NCBI GenBank assembly: GCA_004352715.1
Contig: SCFE01000031.1
Location: 2,008,919-2,072,918, forward strand
Source of the DNA: Hofstenia miamia
Taxonomy: Eukaryota > Xenacoelomorpha > Acoela
DNA: 64,000 nt
Direction: 5' to 3'
Shown: piece after piece, positions 10,861 to 22,400 of the stretch
Position numbering within the stretch: position 1 is the first letter of the stretch
How the letters are laid out: each line of letters opens with the position of its first letter
Made by a program: the position numbers and the translations under genes
Notes under the pieces: generated by a model
Told to the model about the DNA's origin: nothing
Databases searched by the model: none
Seen by the model: the letters and a program-made list of their open reading frames with translations, nothing else

Positions 10861-13800
10861 TATGCTATTAGACACTAGGTAATAACCAAACTGGCTAAAA
10901 CACCTTAAAATATAAGCAGTGGCAATAAAATAGTAAGTGGCAATAAAATTCCAGAGAATGCAGTAAATTTACAGGCATATACTAAATTTTGGCAGTTTAG
11001 TTTTATTATTTAGAAGAACAATAACTTTAAAAGTCACTGTATCATATTTTTGATTTGATTTTCTTGTAAAGAGCTAAGCATAATGCCATTGTATAATTAT
11101 CAACCCATTAACATGCTATGATATGCTAGTATCAAAATTATGCATTACATTGTTGGATAAAATTGAATTCATAGAATAAAGCTTCTTGTTGATTTATTCT
11201 TGAAAAAATTTAATAATAATGCCATCACATAGAAAGAAAATGTTAGATGAAAAAGAAAAACCAAAGGCGAAGGATCCATGTGAACATGTAAAAAGACCAA
11301 ACAATGGATGTAATCATTAACTTGGATGCTCTTTAGATGTAATGTTTCAATAATTACTGCCACTAGTTAAAATATTTTGGGTAATTAACGATTACTATAA
11401 ACTTAAACCCAGTTGAGTAAAAAATAGACATAGCTGCTAAAATCACAGATGATGTACAGGAAAATTGTAATCACCATCATAACAACTCGTAATTGTGGGA
11501 TAAAAATTCCATTGAGTGATCTTAGTACGACCCCAATTTTCACTAAGTTTGTATCATCACAATGAGGAAATTTCTTTTAAAAATTTATTATTTATTATTT
11601 TGCGAAGAGTGTTTTCTATAAATATTATTGTTGTAACATTCAATGATTTACAATAAATCAGTGAAAAATTTAAAACTTCTAAAAACTATGATATTAGTAT
11701 CAAATCACAGTATGTTTAAAAAAATAATATTACTGAATATTACTATGGTGAAGATAGTTAATAAATTGTAAACTTTTATTGTTATTATATTCTGCATAAA
11801 ATCATAGGGTTGCAAATGCTTTGTATTAAAATAGTTGACAATTTCGTCAAAATGTTTTTGTGCGGCAAATTATTCCGGTGGTGATTGTGCGGGACTTGGG
11901 GTTTAAATTTTTAGACATTTCTTTTGGTGTGGTTTGGGGTGTGACTAAAAAATATCCTCCACGGCAAGCCTGTAACTTACTCACACTTTAATCCTTTATC
12001 TTCTCTAGACATTATTCTTTGAGACTACAATTAGTACAGACAATTACAGAATAATTTTACTGGACATAAATTGACAATAACAGAAAGGTTTAAAGTAAGT
12101 CAACTCATACTTTGCTTTTAGGCCTAAAGAATTCTACAGAAGAGTCATAATGAACTTTTCCCCACGAAGTATCAAAGTTGCTGATTTTTGCGAGTGTTTT
12201 TTGAATTATATTGACTTTAGTTATGAATAAACCACCAACGGTGCTGTTAAAAAAAAATTCCATAGTAATAATAGCATCCACATTGACTTAGTAATTAAGA
12301 CATAAAGTATATATTAACAACAGTTTATAGCATATTTCGCTTTCTACAATGGATGTTTCTTGCTCGAGGCATTCAACTTGATTTTTGCAAAATCCCATTA
12401 ATATTCATTTTTTATTAAAATCCGTTACTAGTTTAACCTCAAACTAAGCTTTTATAAGCAGCTTTGTTGTGGTAACCAATGCTAACATTTTTATCTGAAC
12501 AGTTCACTCTAACATGCAAATTTTTCTTAGATTTATGGCGTACATTGACGTTGCAAGTCTAATATACGTCGTTTGTTAGGTAATGAAGTAGTTGATATAT
12601 TCTTTGATAATTTTTTTCTGCAATTCGCTTTCCTACTCAAGACTATTTAAAATGTTATTATCTCTGTAATATTACAATCTTTTGTATAATTCTTTATCGA
12701 ATTTATTTGAAATATTTATCTAAATTTAAACTAACGTTCAAAATCTTACGTAAAAACCTTTAGACCACTTATTCTTACAGTGATCCATATCGACCCTATA
12801 TTATTATGCAGAGTTGTTGACTGATTTAAAATTTGCCATGTTGTTAATTCTTAGGTTGTTAATTCAATCAATGACTCTATTATCAGCTTTTCTCCGTTCA
12901 TGACATAATTATCTAATTTAAGTTGCAACAATATATTATATAACTTTTAGTAATTTAGTCACAACTTACTTCAAAACCATTAAGGGCTATTGAATCATAC
13001 ACTAAATTAATTGTAGTAATTAATAAATCATTTTTTAATTTATTAATTTTATAAAAGCAAAGTTTAACATAAAATATATTTCTTTGAATTCTCTGTGGTG
13101 TTGCGAGTGTACTTGAAGTCAAGTTCATCATAGAAAGTTACTCAATTAAAAGTTTTTATTTTAATAGTACCATGATTTTTTTTTGTAATAAAAAAGTGAA
13201 TTTATTCAAAGTATGGACATTTTTCGGTCCGATATTTTGTGGATTTTATCTTAAGGTATAACATTCTTCTTTTATCTACATTTCTATATTTTCATATTAT
13301 CTTATCGTCGATCAAGTTTTAACAACAGAACTCGGTAAAAATACTTACTTCGATAAAATTTACAAATATAATCTAATCAAATTATATTACAACATTCGGA
13401 TGTCCAATAAAATTGAAATTCAAAATTATCTAAAAATTATTGATTGCACTGGATAGAATTTAGATCACTCTTCTTTGGCAGCGGAGAAGTAAACATTGAA
13501 TGGAGTCTCTAAAAGTCCAACTTAGGTAGTTTTATTGTAACTTTAGAATTTCACAACAAAATAATTATTCAATATGCGAACATATCGTAATATTTCATTA
13601 GTTACTCATTTAGAAACAGTGCCATATTAGAATTTAAACAATAGTCTTACAATGTCTTACCTTGATGTTTTTGGTCTTAGGTAGGGAAATTTTTTTCAAC
13701 AGTAATCAATTCATTGTAGAAATTTCATAGAGTAATCATATTTTAAATTATTTTTATTGACTATGTAAGTGTATCAATTAAGTTTTTGTCAAAACAATTA

Positions 13801-13900
13801 AAGAAAAATTCTTATAGATAAACTAATAACACGAAAAAATATTATTTCAGTGGAATTTGTAAAATCAATTAGATTCATTATGAAATGGTAGGAAAATTAT
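10861..13900. other. Intergenic, nothing recognised
   Basis: About 3 kb of AT-rich sequence without a credible coding frame on either strand. A G-rich patch at 11860-11945 (GTGCGGGACTTGGGG, GGTGTGGTTTGGGGTGTG) stands out from the background and may be part of an old repeat. TATTATTTCAG at about 13841-13851 looks like a 3' splice acceptor about 80 bp before the ML-domain start codon and may mark a 5'-UTR intron or a trans-splice site. Confidence 0.4.
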
Positions 13901-13933
13901 ACTTAAAAATTTCAAACATTTGATTGATACAAA

Positions 13934-14401
13934 ATGAAAATTTCTATAGTAATTAACTTGAGTTTTCTTGTTCATATTATGTTTGCAAAACCCAACTGGA
14001 AGCCATGCAAGAAAGATCAGCTCGTGCATTTGCGATCCATGACATTTACTCCAAATTCTTTGGCAGATATATTTGAAGTTATGGCTGTTTACGATGTAAA
14101 ACAAACCCTGTATGGTAAAATTGATATTGTCGTCAACGCAAAATCGAAAAACCCTGAAACATATATGCCTTGCATTAATAAAATAGTGGGTTCTTGCAAA
14201 TTTCATGATCTATGCAACAAAAAACACACTTACGAACCGTTCATTTGTTCTGAAGGCGTTGTCAAGCCAAACACTTATAGATATCGAAAGAATATAGACA
14301 GCTTTCAAGCACCAAGCGCTGTACTTCGCTACATACATAGAATCAAAGTAACTACAAGAAATGAGACAACTGTTCTAGGCTGCTACGATTTCTTAGTTTG
14401 A
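13934..14401 (+). CDS. Secreted ML-domain (GM2-activator-like) lipid-binding protein
   Basis: 155 aa in one exon. Residues 1-18 form a signal peptide, and the mature chain starts near KPNWKPC. Cysteines at 25, 80, 88, 94, 105 and 150 with the local pattern PC...GSCxFHDLC, a later 'FIC..GVVKPNTY' and a C-terminal 'GCYDF' match GM2-activator/ML-domain proteins: a small beta-sandwich that binds a single lipid in a cavity, closed by three disulfides. Length is normal for the family. A paralogue of the same length and cysteine spacing lies on the minus strand at 52306-52773. Which lipid it binds cannot be told. The gene converges with the SLC6 transporter gene, whose stop lies about 140 bp beyond this one's. 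Confidence 0.72.
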   Translation: MKISIVINLSFLVHIMFAKPNWKPCKKDQLVHLRSMTFTPNSLADIFEVMAVYDVKQTLYGKIDIVVNAKSKNPETYMPCINKIVGSCKFHDLCNKKHTYEPFICSEGVVKPNTYRYRKNIDSFQAPSAVLRYIHRIKVTTRNETTVLGCYDFLV

Positions 14402-14419
14402 AGTTTACTTTGATTTATA

Positions 14420-14425
14420 AATAAA
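14420..14425 (+). terminator. Poly(A) signal AATAAA of the ML-domain gene
   Basis: AATAAA 19 nt after the stop codon. Confidence 0.55.
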
Positions 14426-14542
14426 TGTTTTTGAGTTTTAAGTGGATTACCAACATACTTTATAGTATTTCAATTTTTAACATACACAAAACTTTTTCGA
14501 AATTTTGTGAACAAAATTCTCACTGTTAAATGTAGCCTTTGC

Positions 14543-14731
14543 TTAATTATATTGAGATTTTACCTCGGAAATTGATCCAGAACTGGCAAAGAAGGAGTAG
14601 ATTATGTAACCCGGAATCCATAATACAGATGTACAACATATTCCGTAGCCAAGATAATTTGTCCAAGTTGGGAATCTCTCGTCCATTTCGTGGAGTTTCG
14701 GAGTTTGCCACCATGTTAGGAAAGCCATAAA
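14543..14731 (-). CDS. SLC6 exon 11: TM12 and C-terminus
   Basis: Acceptor TTCCATTCAG. It encodes [13 protein letters not shown] (end of TM11), then [20 protein letters not shown] (TM12) and the FASSGSISE tail. The frame closes at TAA (14543-14545) six codons later. GAG|GTAAAA could be a donor to a further tail exon, but the next gene begins close by, so the stop is preferred. Confidence 0.82.
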   Translation of the reverse strand, partial: FMAFLTWWQTPKLHEMDERFPTWTNYLGYGICCTSVLWIPGYIIYSFFASSGSISEVKSQYN

Positions 14732-17700
14732 CTGAATGGAAGTTAATAATGTGATTATAGCTTACTGTCATATATATATATANNNNNNNNNNNNNNNNNN
14801 NNNNNNNNNNNNNNNNNNNNNNNNNNNNNNNNNNNNNNNNNNNNNNNNNTATATATATATATATAGTCTAATATAGGGTCTAAATGTAATTAAATGTATT
14901 TAAATTTCTGTATTATTTAAATATATTATTATTAATTTAAGTTGTTCTCACTTAAATTACAATATTATTAATAGTAATAAACGTCAGGTATTTTAAATGA
15001 ATAAAACTTCGTGTTTTTAAATAACAAAGATGTCATATATCAAATAGAATATAGATGAATTTTGATAAAAATTTTCTTCAATTATTGCATATATTTAAAA
15101 GGCTGCTGATGGAGTTAGTAAACCCAAAGACTAAATATAACAGAAATTTTACAGTTACGACTTTGAAATAAATGTAGAATCACGACACTCAACTCTCACA
15201 ATCAGCTAATGCCTGTATACAGGCAACATTGATTCTAAAAATAATCAAGTGGTTTCACTATTATTACTCAAACTTAAGATGTTTTAATTTATCAAGATCC
15301 CATAATCACAAGCACAAGTGTTTGATACGTTCAGACAGCAGTAAGACATTTACTAGGATAGTAATTGGATTTTTACTAGTTGTATTAGTCAAATATGTCT
15401 TTTTGTTTAATATTGACGTGATTACTAATGTTGAAAATCATACTACATTGATGTACTGTTTGACATCTTCCTAAGGCATTTTGAAGTAATGGGTTTGAAT
15501 GTACCGTAATTTTCAAAGTTTGATCTTAGTGCAACAAATCATTAAGTGATGAATTTTTATGCTAACTAAGGTCTCTAGGTCGCATGAGTTTAGTTTGTTC
15601 GTATTTTTGGAAAAGTGAATGGTCAAATTGTGTTGGGTTGAGTTTTCCAAAAGTTGGGTCATGTTTTTTAGTCGATGATATTGAGTAAATTTACAACGAG
15701 ATTATTGTTCACTTTAAAGTCTGTTATAACTGTAAAAAACGGTTTTAATTTCTCAGAAAATTAAGTGTTCTGACATAGGCTGCTTGAAAACATATTTTAA
15801 ACACAAGGTGAAGAAAATCAAAGAACAGTATATTTACGTTGAGCTAGGCTGTGTTCGTTTTCGGTAAGCTGTCTATAATGTAAATTTCGCACAGTAAAAT
15901 GATAGTTGTAAATAGAAAATCAAGTTTTCTTGTTTTCAAAACATTGAAAATTTAATAAACACACAAATGAATAAAAGCCTGCTTAACTTTTACCTGTCAG
16001 GGAATTTTTTAAATTTTTAATAGATTCTTGGAAAAAATTTGGACCTTATAATTCACGAACTAATAAAGCTATCTAAAATCTGAAAGCACCGCATGATAGG
16101 GGTGTCTCTTTTCATTTCGCTTTTAAGCTGTGGCCTGTAATCTTATGCATGGTGTGGCATCTACATAAAAAACTATCTACATTGAAAAAACAGGTAATAT
16201 TAGTTGCTTCTTCATTGGGCTCTCCCCCTCCTGATTACCTGAATTTTAGAAACGGCGAGTCTACATTTTTTGAGAAAATTGCATTTCAGCCCCAGAACTA
16301 TACTTTAATACAAGTTTTCAACATTAAGTTCGAACACCTTCACTAATAGTTGTTTCTATATTTCAGGATTTTCAAATTCATAATAGGGTTGGTAAAATTT
16401 GCTTGGAAATGTGGAAAAAAAATTGTTCATTAAAATGAATAGGAACAGATTAAATGGTGAAAATATAACCGAATCGTCCCATTTAACAATATAATCTATG
16501 GGATCTGTGGGCTTGGTCATGAGATCGTTAGCATTCAGAGTGAAAAATTAAGATTAAATTTATGCTGTTCTTCTTTAGATATGCATATCAATACGCGAAT
16601 AGGACATCAATTATAGTTACATTAAGGCAATAATGGGGAATAATGGAAAATTAGTAAAAAGTAGAATTTATGCCTGGTTATAGGGCCATTGAACTTCCGT
16701 TACCATGTAGAAAGAATTAATTTCTTAATTTCTGTAATTAATATTTCAACTATGCCAATATTTGTTGGTAAGATAGTGCACTATTCCTAAATGAATATAA
16801 GATTTATCATATATTTTTTTTATTGGGGAACAGTATATTATGATGTAAATGGTAAATACTTGTAAAATGGATGCTAACTTTTTGAAATTCAGTGACCGAC
16901 TGGTTAGATCAAAGAAAAATAATTGTTTTCCAAAAAATATTCTGTCTCATTGATGAAACTACTAAGGAGTCACACATGACACATTTCAATAAAAAATAAA
17001 TCATTATTGAATGAGTACCATCCATTATAACAGTGAAAATGAAATTTTATTTCTGCTTGACCAGCCCCCTATCATAGAGAATTATTGAATTATAAATTCT
17101 TGGACAGAACAACTTCAATACATTTCTGAAGTAAAAAAGCTCATCCAAGAAAATTTCACAACTAATTGTATTGAAAATGTTTGGATGGTTCTAGAGAAGA
17201 AAAAACTTTTAATTCAAACTATTTTTTTAATCATTTGTGGGAAAGGTTCACCACACCCAGTACTTGCATTTAATTACATCATAAATTAATAGTTTGCAAT
17301 TTCACACAATTGAAAAGATTATGGAGAATAATTAAACTGCAATATTTTATCATTTAGTACAGCTATTTTCCATTCATTTATGTTTGACTGCCTCTCTGAT
17401 TCATATTTTTGCAAAGATTTATCCTTTACTCGTTAAAGTCAGATCTGGATCAAATAATGAGTTTCGGAACTATAAAAAATTTCTTGAATCTACACCCTGT
17501 AGTTTCAAATCTATGTTGACTATAACTTTGAATTTGAGGTGCAGACATAAGAGTGAATTAATCAAGTCTGTATATTCAAAGTGAATCATAGTGCAATAAT
17601 GAAAATTACGATAGCATCACTTTAAAAATTTCTTGGGAATAGGACCGGAATTTTTGCATTCTGCTGAATAAATACCGAGGATCTGTCTCTCAATGAGCTT

Positions 17701-18746
17701 CCATTGAGTGGAAGATGCTCACAGCCAGTGGTGGTAAATGATTAGTAGAATTGGGAGAAAGTAGTAAAATGAGTCATTTTCTATTGCAATTCTGACGACT
17801 TCCTATGAAATGTGAGGAGCTAAGTTTTCACCAACATTTTGTACCTAAGAATGGGAGATGTCAAGTATATTGTACAAAAATCAGTCGAAACCACTTTCCA
17901 AAATGTTTAATGTCAAACCAGAATATTCAAGTTGAGAACGACTGTCAGCCTGGATCCCGGGTCGTCATCTCAGTCACATTTGTGTCATCGAAATTTCAAA
18001 CATTAGTGGGTTCAAGTTGTAGGTGTTCAATATTATTAAAAAAACTCGCGCACTGTTTCTTATGTAGCGGCAGCTCTTGCTTCCTTAAAAGATTAAACCA
18101 GTCTTCCAAAGAAATTTTTTAATGTGATGAATGACACCTTTTAGATCGGAATAAATTTCCACACGAACTTGCACTTGTGCCGGATTTCATCAATCGTCAT
18201 TGGGTCAATTGTATTTGAAGAAAAACCAAATTATTCACCTTCTACCACTGATAAAGTCGTTAGTAACCACATATTATTTTGATGTTTTCTATTTAGCCAA
18301 TTTTGTAAAAACGATCGTGTAATTTTCTACATTTGCTTGAGATAATTGCTCAGTAAGATACAGCGCATTATGCTACGATTGTGTGCAACCTCTTGAATGC
18401 AAAGTTACCAGAGAGGTAGATCGGACGAGGAGGAACGATCTAATGGTCCCCAAGGTCTCCAGGCCTATCTGTCAATGACTTTTGGCTGTGGGAGATATTC
18501 GAGACAGGATGTATTCGTTATCGCGTACTCGCACTTTTACTGAGTTGAGAAATCAATTAGAGAACTTGTTGCAGAATATCCCCATTGAAATAATCGAAAA
18601 GGCTTACTATTCGTTCCTCAAACGTTGAAATTTGTGTGTTGCAAAGCAAGGGTGACACCTTGAAAAACTGCTATGATACTGTATTATCAAAAACAGTTTG
18701 TATGATTGGTTAAACCTGCTTTTATGTCGTTGGGATCATCGTGAAC

Positions 18747-18783
<37 letters not shown>

Positions 18784-19419
18784 TAAATTGTAGAATTGAA
18801 GTATTACATTTATTACTGCTATTTTATAAATTGACTTACAAATAANNNNNNNNNNNNNNNNNNNNNNNNNNNNNNNNNNNNNNNNNNNNNNNNNNNNNNN
18901 NNNNNNNNNNNNNNNNNNNNNNNNNNNNNNNNNNNNNNNNNNNNNNNNNNNNNNNNNNNNNNNNNNNNNNNNNNNNNNNNNNNNNNNNNNNNNNNNNNNN
19001 NNNNNNNNNNNNNNNNNNNNNNNNNNNNNNNNNNNNNNNNNNNNNNNNNNNNNNNNNNNNNNNNNNNNNNNNNNNNNNNNNNNNNNNNNNNNNNNNNNNN
19101 NNNNNNNNNNNNNNNNNNNNNNNNNNNNNNNNNNNNNNNNNNNNNNNNNNNNNNNNNNNNNNNNNNNNNNNNNNNNNNNNNNNNNNNNNNNNNNNNNNNN
19201 NNNNNNNNNNNNNNNNNNNNNNNNNNNNNNNNNNNNNNNNNNNNNNNNNNNNNNNNNNNNNNNNNNNNNNNNNNNNNNNNNNNNNNNNNNNNNNNNNNNN
19301 NNNNNNNNNNNNNNNNNNNNNNNNNNNNNNNNNNNNNNNNNNNNNNNNNNNNNNNNNNNNNNNNNNNNNNNNNNNNNNNNNNNNNNNNNNNNNNNNNNNN
19401 NNNNNNNNNNNNNNNNNNN

Positions 19420-19450
<31 letters not shown>

Positions 19451-22400
19451 GGTAATTTGTTAGATGCATACTTTTTCTTCATGTCTACCAGAACCATAAA
19501 AATACACTAATGATGATCATTTCAGATTTTATTAATATAATATTATAGGAAATTTGATAAAATAATAGTGATATCCAAAATTGTTCAATGTTCTCTTTTG
19601 AAGCCTCCTCTAAAAAATCAACAATTTTTCTCAAAGCAGCGTTTAATGTATAATATGTAATTGTTTACACTCTCCCTCTATACAAGAACTTGGCTTGATC
19701 TTTAGCTAAAAATCCAACGCTTCCAAGATGCCGGTTGAATACTTCAACCTTTTGCTTTGCTGCAGATTAACAATAATAGTCCAGTGGAAATTGATCAGGA
19801 CTTTCGACATGGTCAGAGCATGGAAGTCTTGCAGGAGATGATCCTGTTCTTGAAATTTGACGTTACCCAGCTATTCCTAATGGGGAAGCGCACTAAACTT
19901 TTTGAAATAATGGCTCTTAGTTTTCATTTGGTATTGATCTTTAGCTACACATCAACTTGGCGCATGTCTAGCTAGCACTCTCCAGTCACTGGGGATTCAT
20001 TTTTGACTAGTTGGACGATGAGCCTGCCACCAATCACACCATACAAGTAATTACTTTTTCTCTGCCATCCATGTTTAACTTAAGAACTTTTGATTGATAG
20101 AGTTTGAATTTTTTTCGAAAATTCCTTCTGCTTAAAAATGCGAACCTACAGCCCCATATTTAAGAATAATCCAAGTTTCGTCATTAGATAAAAAAATGGA
20201 AGAGTTATATTTTCCTAGGCTTGCACATGTAAAAGACTTTGATTGACACATTTAAATCATCAGAGATGATTTTTAAAATCTTAATATCAAATTTAAAACA
20301 TTTTATATATAAATACATACACTGATGCTAAGTGTCATAGTATTTTGACACAATTCTACCAAACACCAGTTTCGTCAAATGATCCTATATAAAGCGCCGT
20401 CAGTTTATGTAGTAAATAAATAAAATTAGACTAATTTGTGGACTTCATATGAGGCTATGTACGAAAATAGGATATGAATTCTAAATTCTTAAGAACCCTA
20501 CTTTCACAGCACTTGAAATAGTACAGTGCTGCAGTGTATATTTTAAGAAAAATGCCAAGCACCAATATATGCATGTACTGATATATGACCGGTGTTAGAA
20601 GAGTACAATGAACTTTGAGCAAAAATGGAAACTTTACCTTGCCAGAACTCTTGACCCCTTTCCATAAACTGAAATATACTAAGACAAAGACAACCAAAAG
20701 ACAGAGAGTCAACTGCCATTTCAGACCTGCAATGTGTATAAAAGTGCTGCCGCTATCGCGTTCAACAACGTTGTTTCTAAAGCAGTAAGTACTTCAGCAG
20801 GATGTCATTATTATTATTATTATTATTATTNNNNNNNNNNNNNNNNNNNNNNNNNNNNNNNNNNNNNNNNNNNNNNNNNNNNNNNNNNNNNNNNNNNNNN
20901 NNNNNNNNNNNNNNNNNNNNNNNNNNNNNNNNNNNNNNNNNNNNNNNNNNNNNNNNNNNNNNNNNNNNNNNNNNNNNNNNNNNNNNNNNNNNNNNNNNNN
21001 NNNNNNNNNNNNNNNNNNNNNNNNNNNNNNNNNNNNNNNNNNNNNNNNNNNNNNNNNNNNNNNNNNNNNNNNNNNNNNNNNNNNNNNNNNNNNNNNNNNN
21101 NNNNNNNNNNNNNNNNNNNNNNNNNNNNNNNNNNNNNNNNNNNNNNNNNNNNNNNNNNNNNNNNNNNNNNNNNNNNNNNNNNNNNNNNNNNNNNNNNNNN
21201 NNNNNNNNNNNNNNNNNNNNNNNNNNNNNNNNNNNNNNNNNNNNNNNNNNNNNNNNNNNNNNNNNNNNNNNNNNNNNNNNNNNNNNNNNNNNNNNNNNNN
21301 NNNNNNNNNNNNNNNNNNNNNNNNNNNNNNNNNNNNNNNNNNNNNNNNNNNNNNNNNNNNNNNNNNNNNNNNNNNNNNNNNNNNNNNNNNNNNNNNNNNN
21401 NNNNNNNNNNNNNNNNNNNNNNNNNNNNNNNNNNNNNNNNNNNNNNNNNNNNNNNNNNNNNNNNNNNNNNNNNNNNNNNNNNNNNNNNNNNNNNNNNNNN
21501 NNNNNNNNNNNNNNNNNNNNNNNNNNNNNNNNNNNNNNNNNNNNNNNNNNNNNNNNNNNNNNNNNNNNNNNNNNNNNNNNNNNNNNNNNNNNNNNNNNNN
21601 NNNNNNNNNNNNNNNNNNNNNNNNNNNNNNNNNNNNNNNNNNNNNNNNNNNNNNNNNNNNNNNNNNNNNNNNNNNNNNNNNNNNNNNNNNNNNNNNNNNN
21701 NNNNNNNNNNNNNNNNNNNNNNNNNNNNNNNNNNNNNNNNNNNNNNNNNNNNNNNNNNNNNNNNNNNNNNNNNNNNNNNNNNNNNNNNNNNNNNNNNNNN
21801 NNNNNNNNNNNNNNNNNNNNNNNNNNNNNNTATATATATATATATATATATTAAATTGTAGAATTGAAGTATTACATTTATTACTGCTATTTTATAAATT
21901 GACTTACAAATAAAAATAAAGGACCAACTACTGCCCAACAGGCTTGCCAATAAAATCCTGGAGTAAAGCCAAGCATTTCATGAATATCCCTTCCTAAGCG
22001 TCTAAACCCTAAATGATTTTTTAACATTTTCTGAAATTTCTCGAAAACAAACCATATCCGTAGCAAACTCCAAGTGTCTCAACAAAAACAACAGTGATCA
22101 TTGGGTTGGATGTTCCAAATGTGTCGTAAAAGATTGACCACAGTTCGCCACTCTAAGTTAAAATTTTTTAGTAACAACTGTTTTAGTAAACGGGGGAAGT
22201 TGTAAAGTCCCATGCCAACATTTGTTGGATGGGTGGTACGAACATTTTTCTATAAATAAACCTTACGTATGTTGTTGTAGGTACAGCTCCAAGAAAGCAA
22301 ATACACAGCAATCCCACAAGAAATTTTTCTCGATGCTTGCCTAATGTGTTCGGAAATTGATCAGAGAGAGCAGTAACTATGGATTCTAAGCCTCCAAACT

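Noticed and set aside
13865-14206. Antisense 113-codon frame opposite the ML-domain gene
   Set aside because: It overlaps the well-supported plus-strand ML gene and has no family features; a shadow frame.
18736-21950. Very long open frames across 18.7-21.9 kb
   Set aside because: They consist almost entirely of N-encoded unknown residues and TA-encoded Tyr-Ile repeats; no real coding content.
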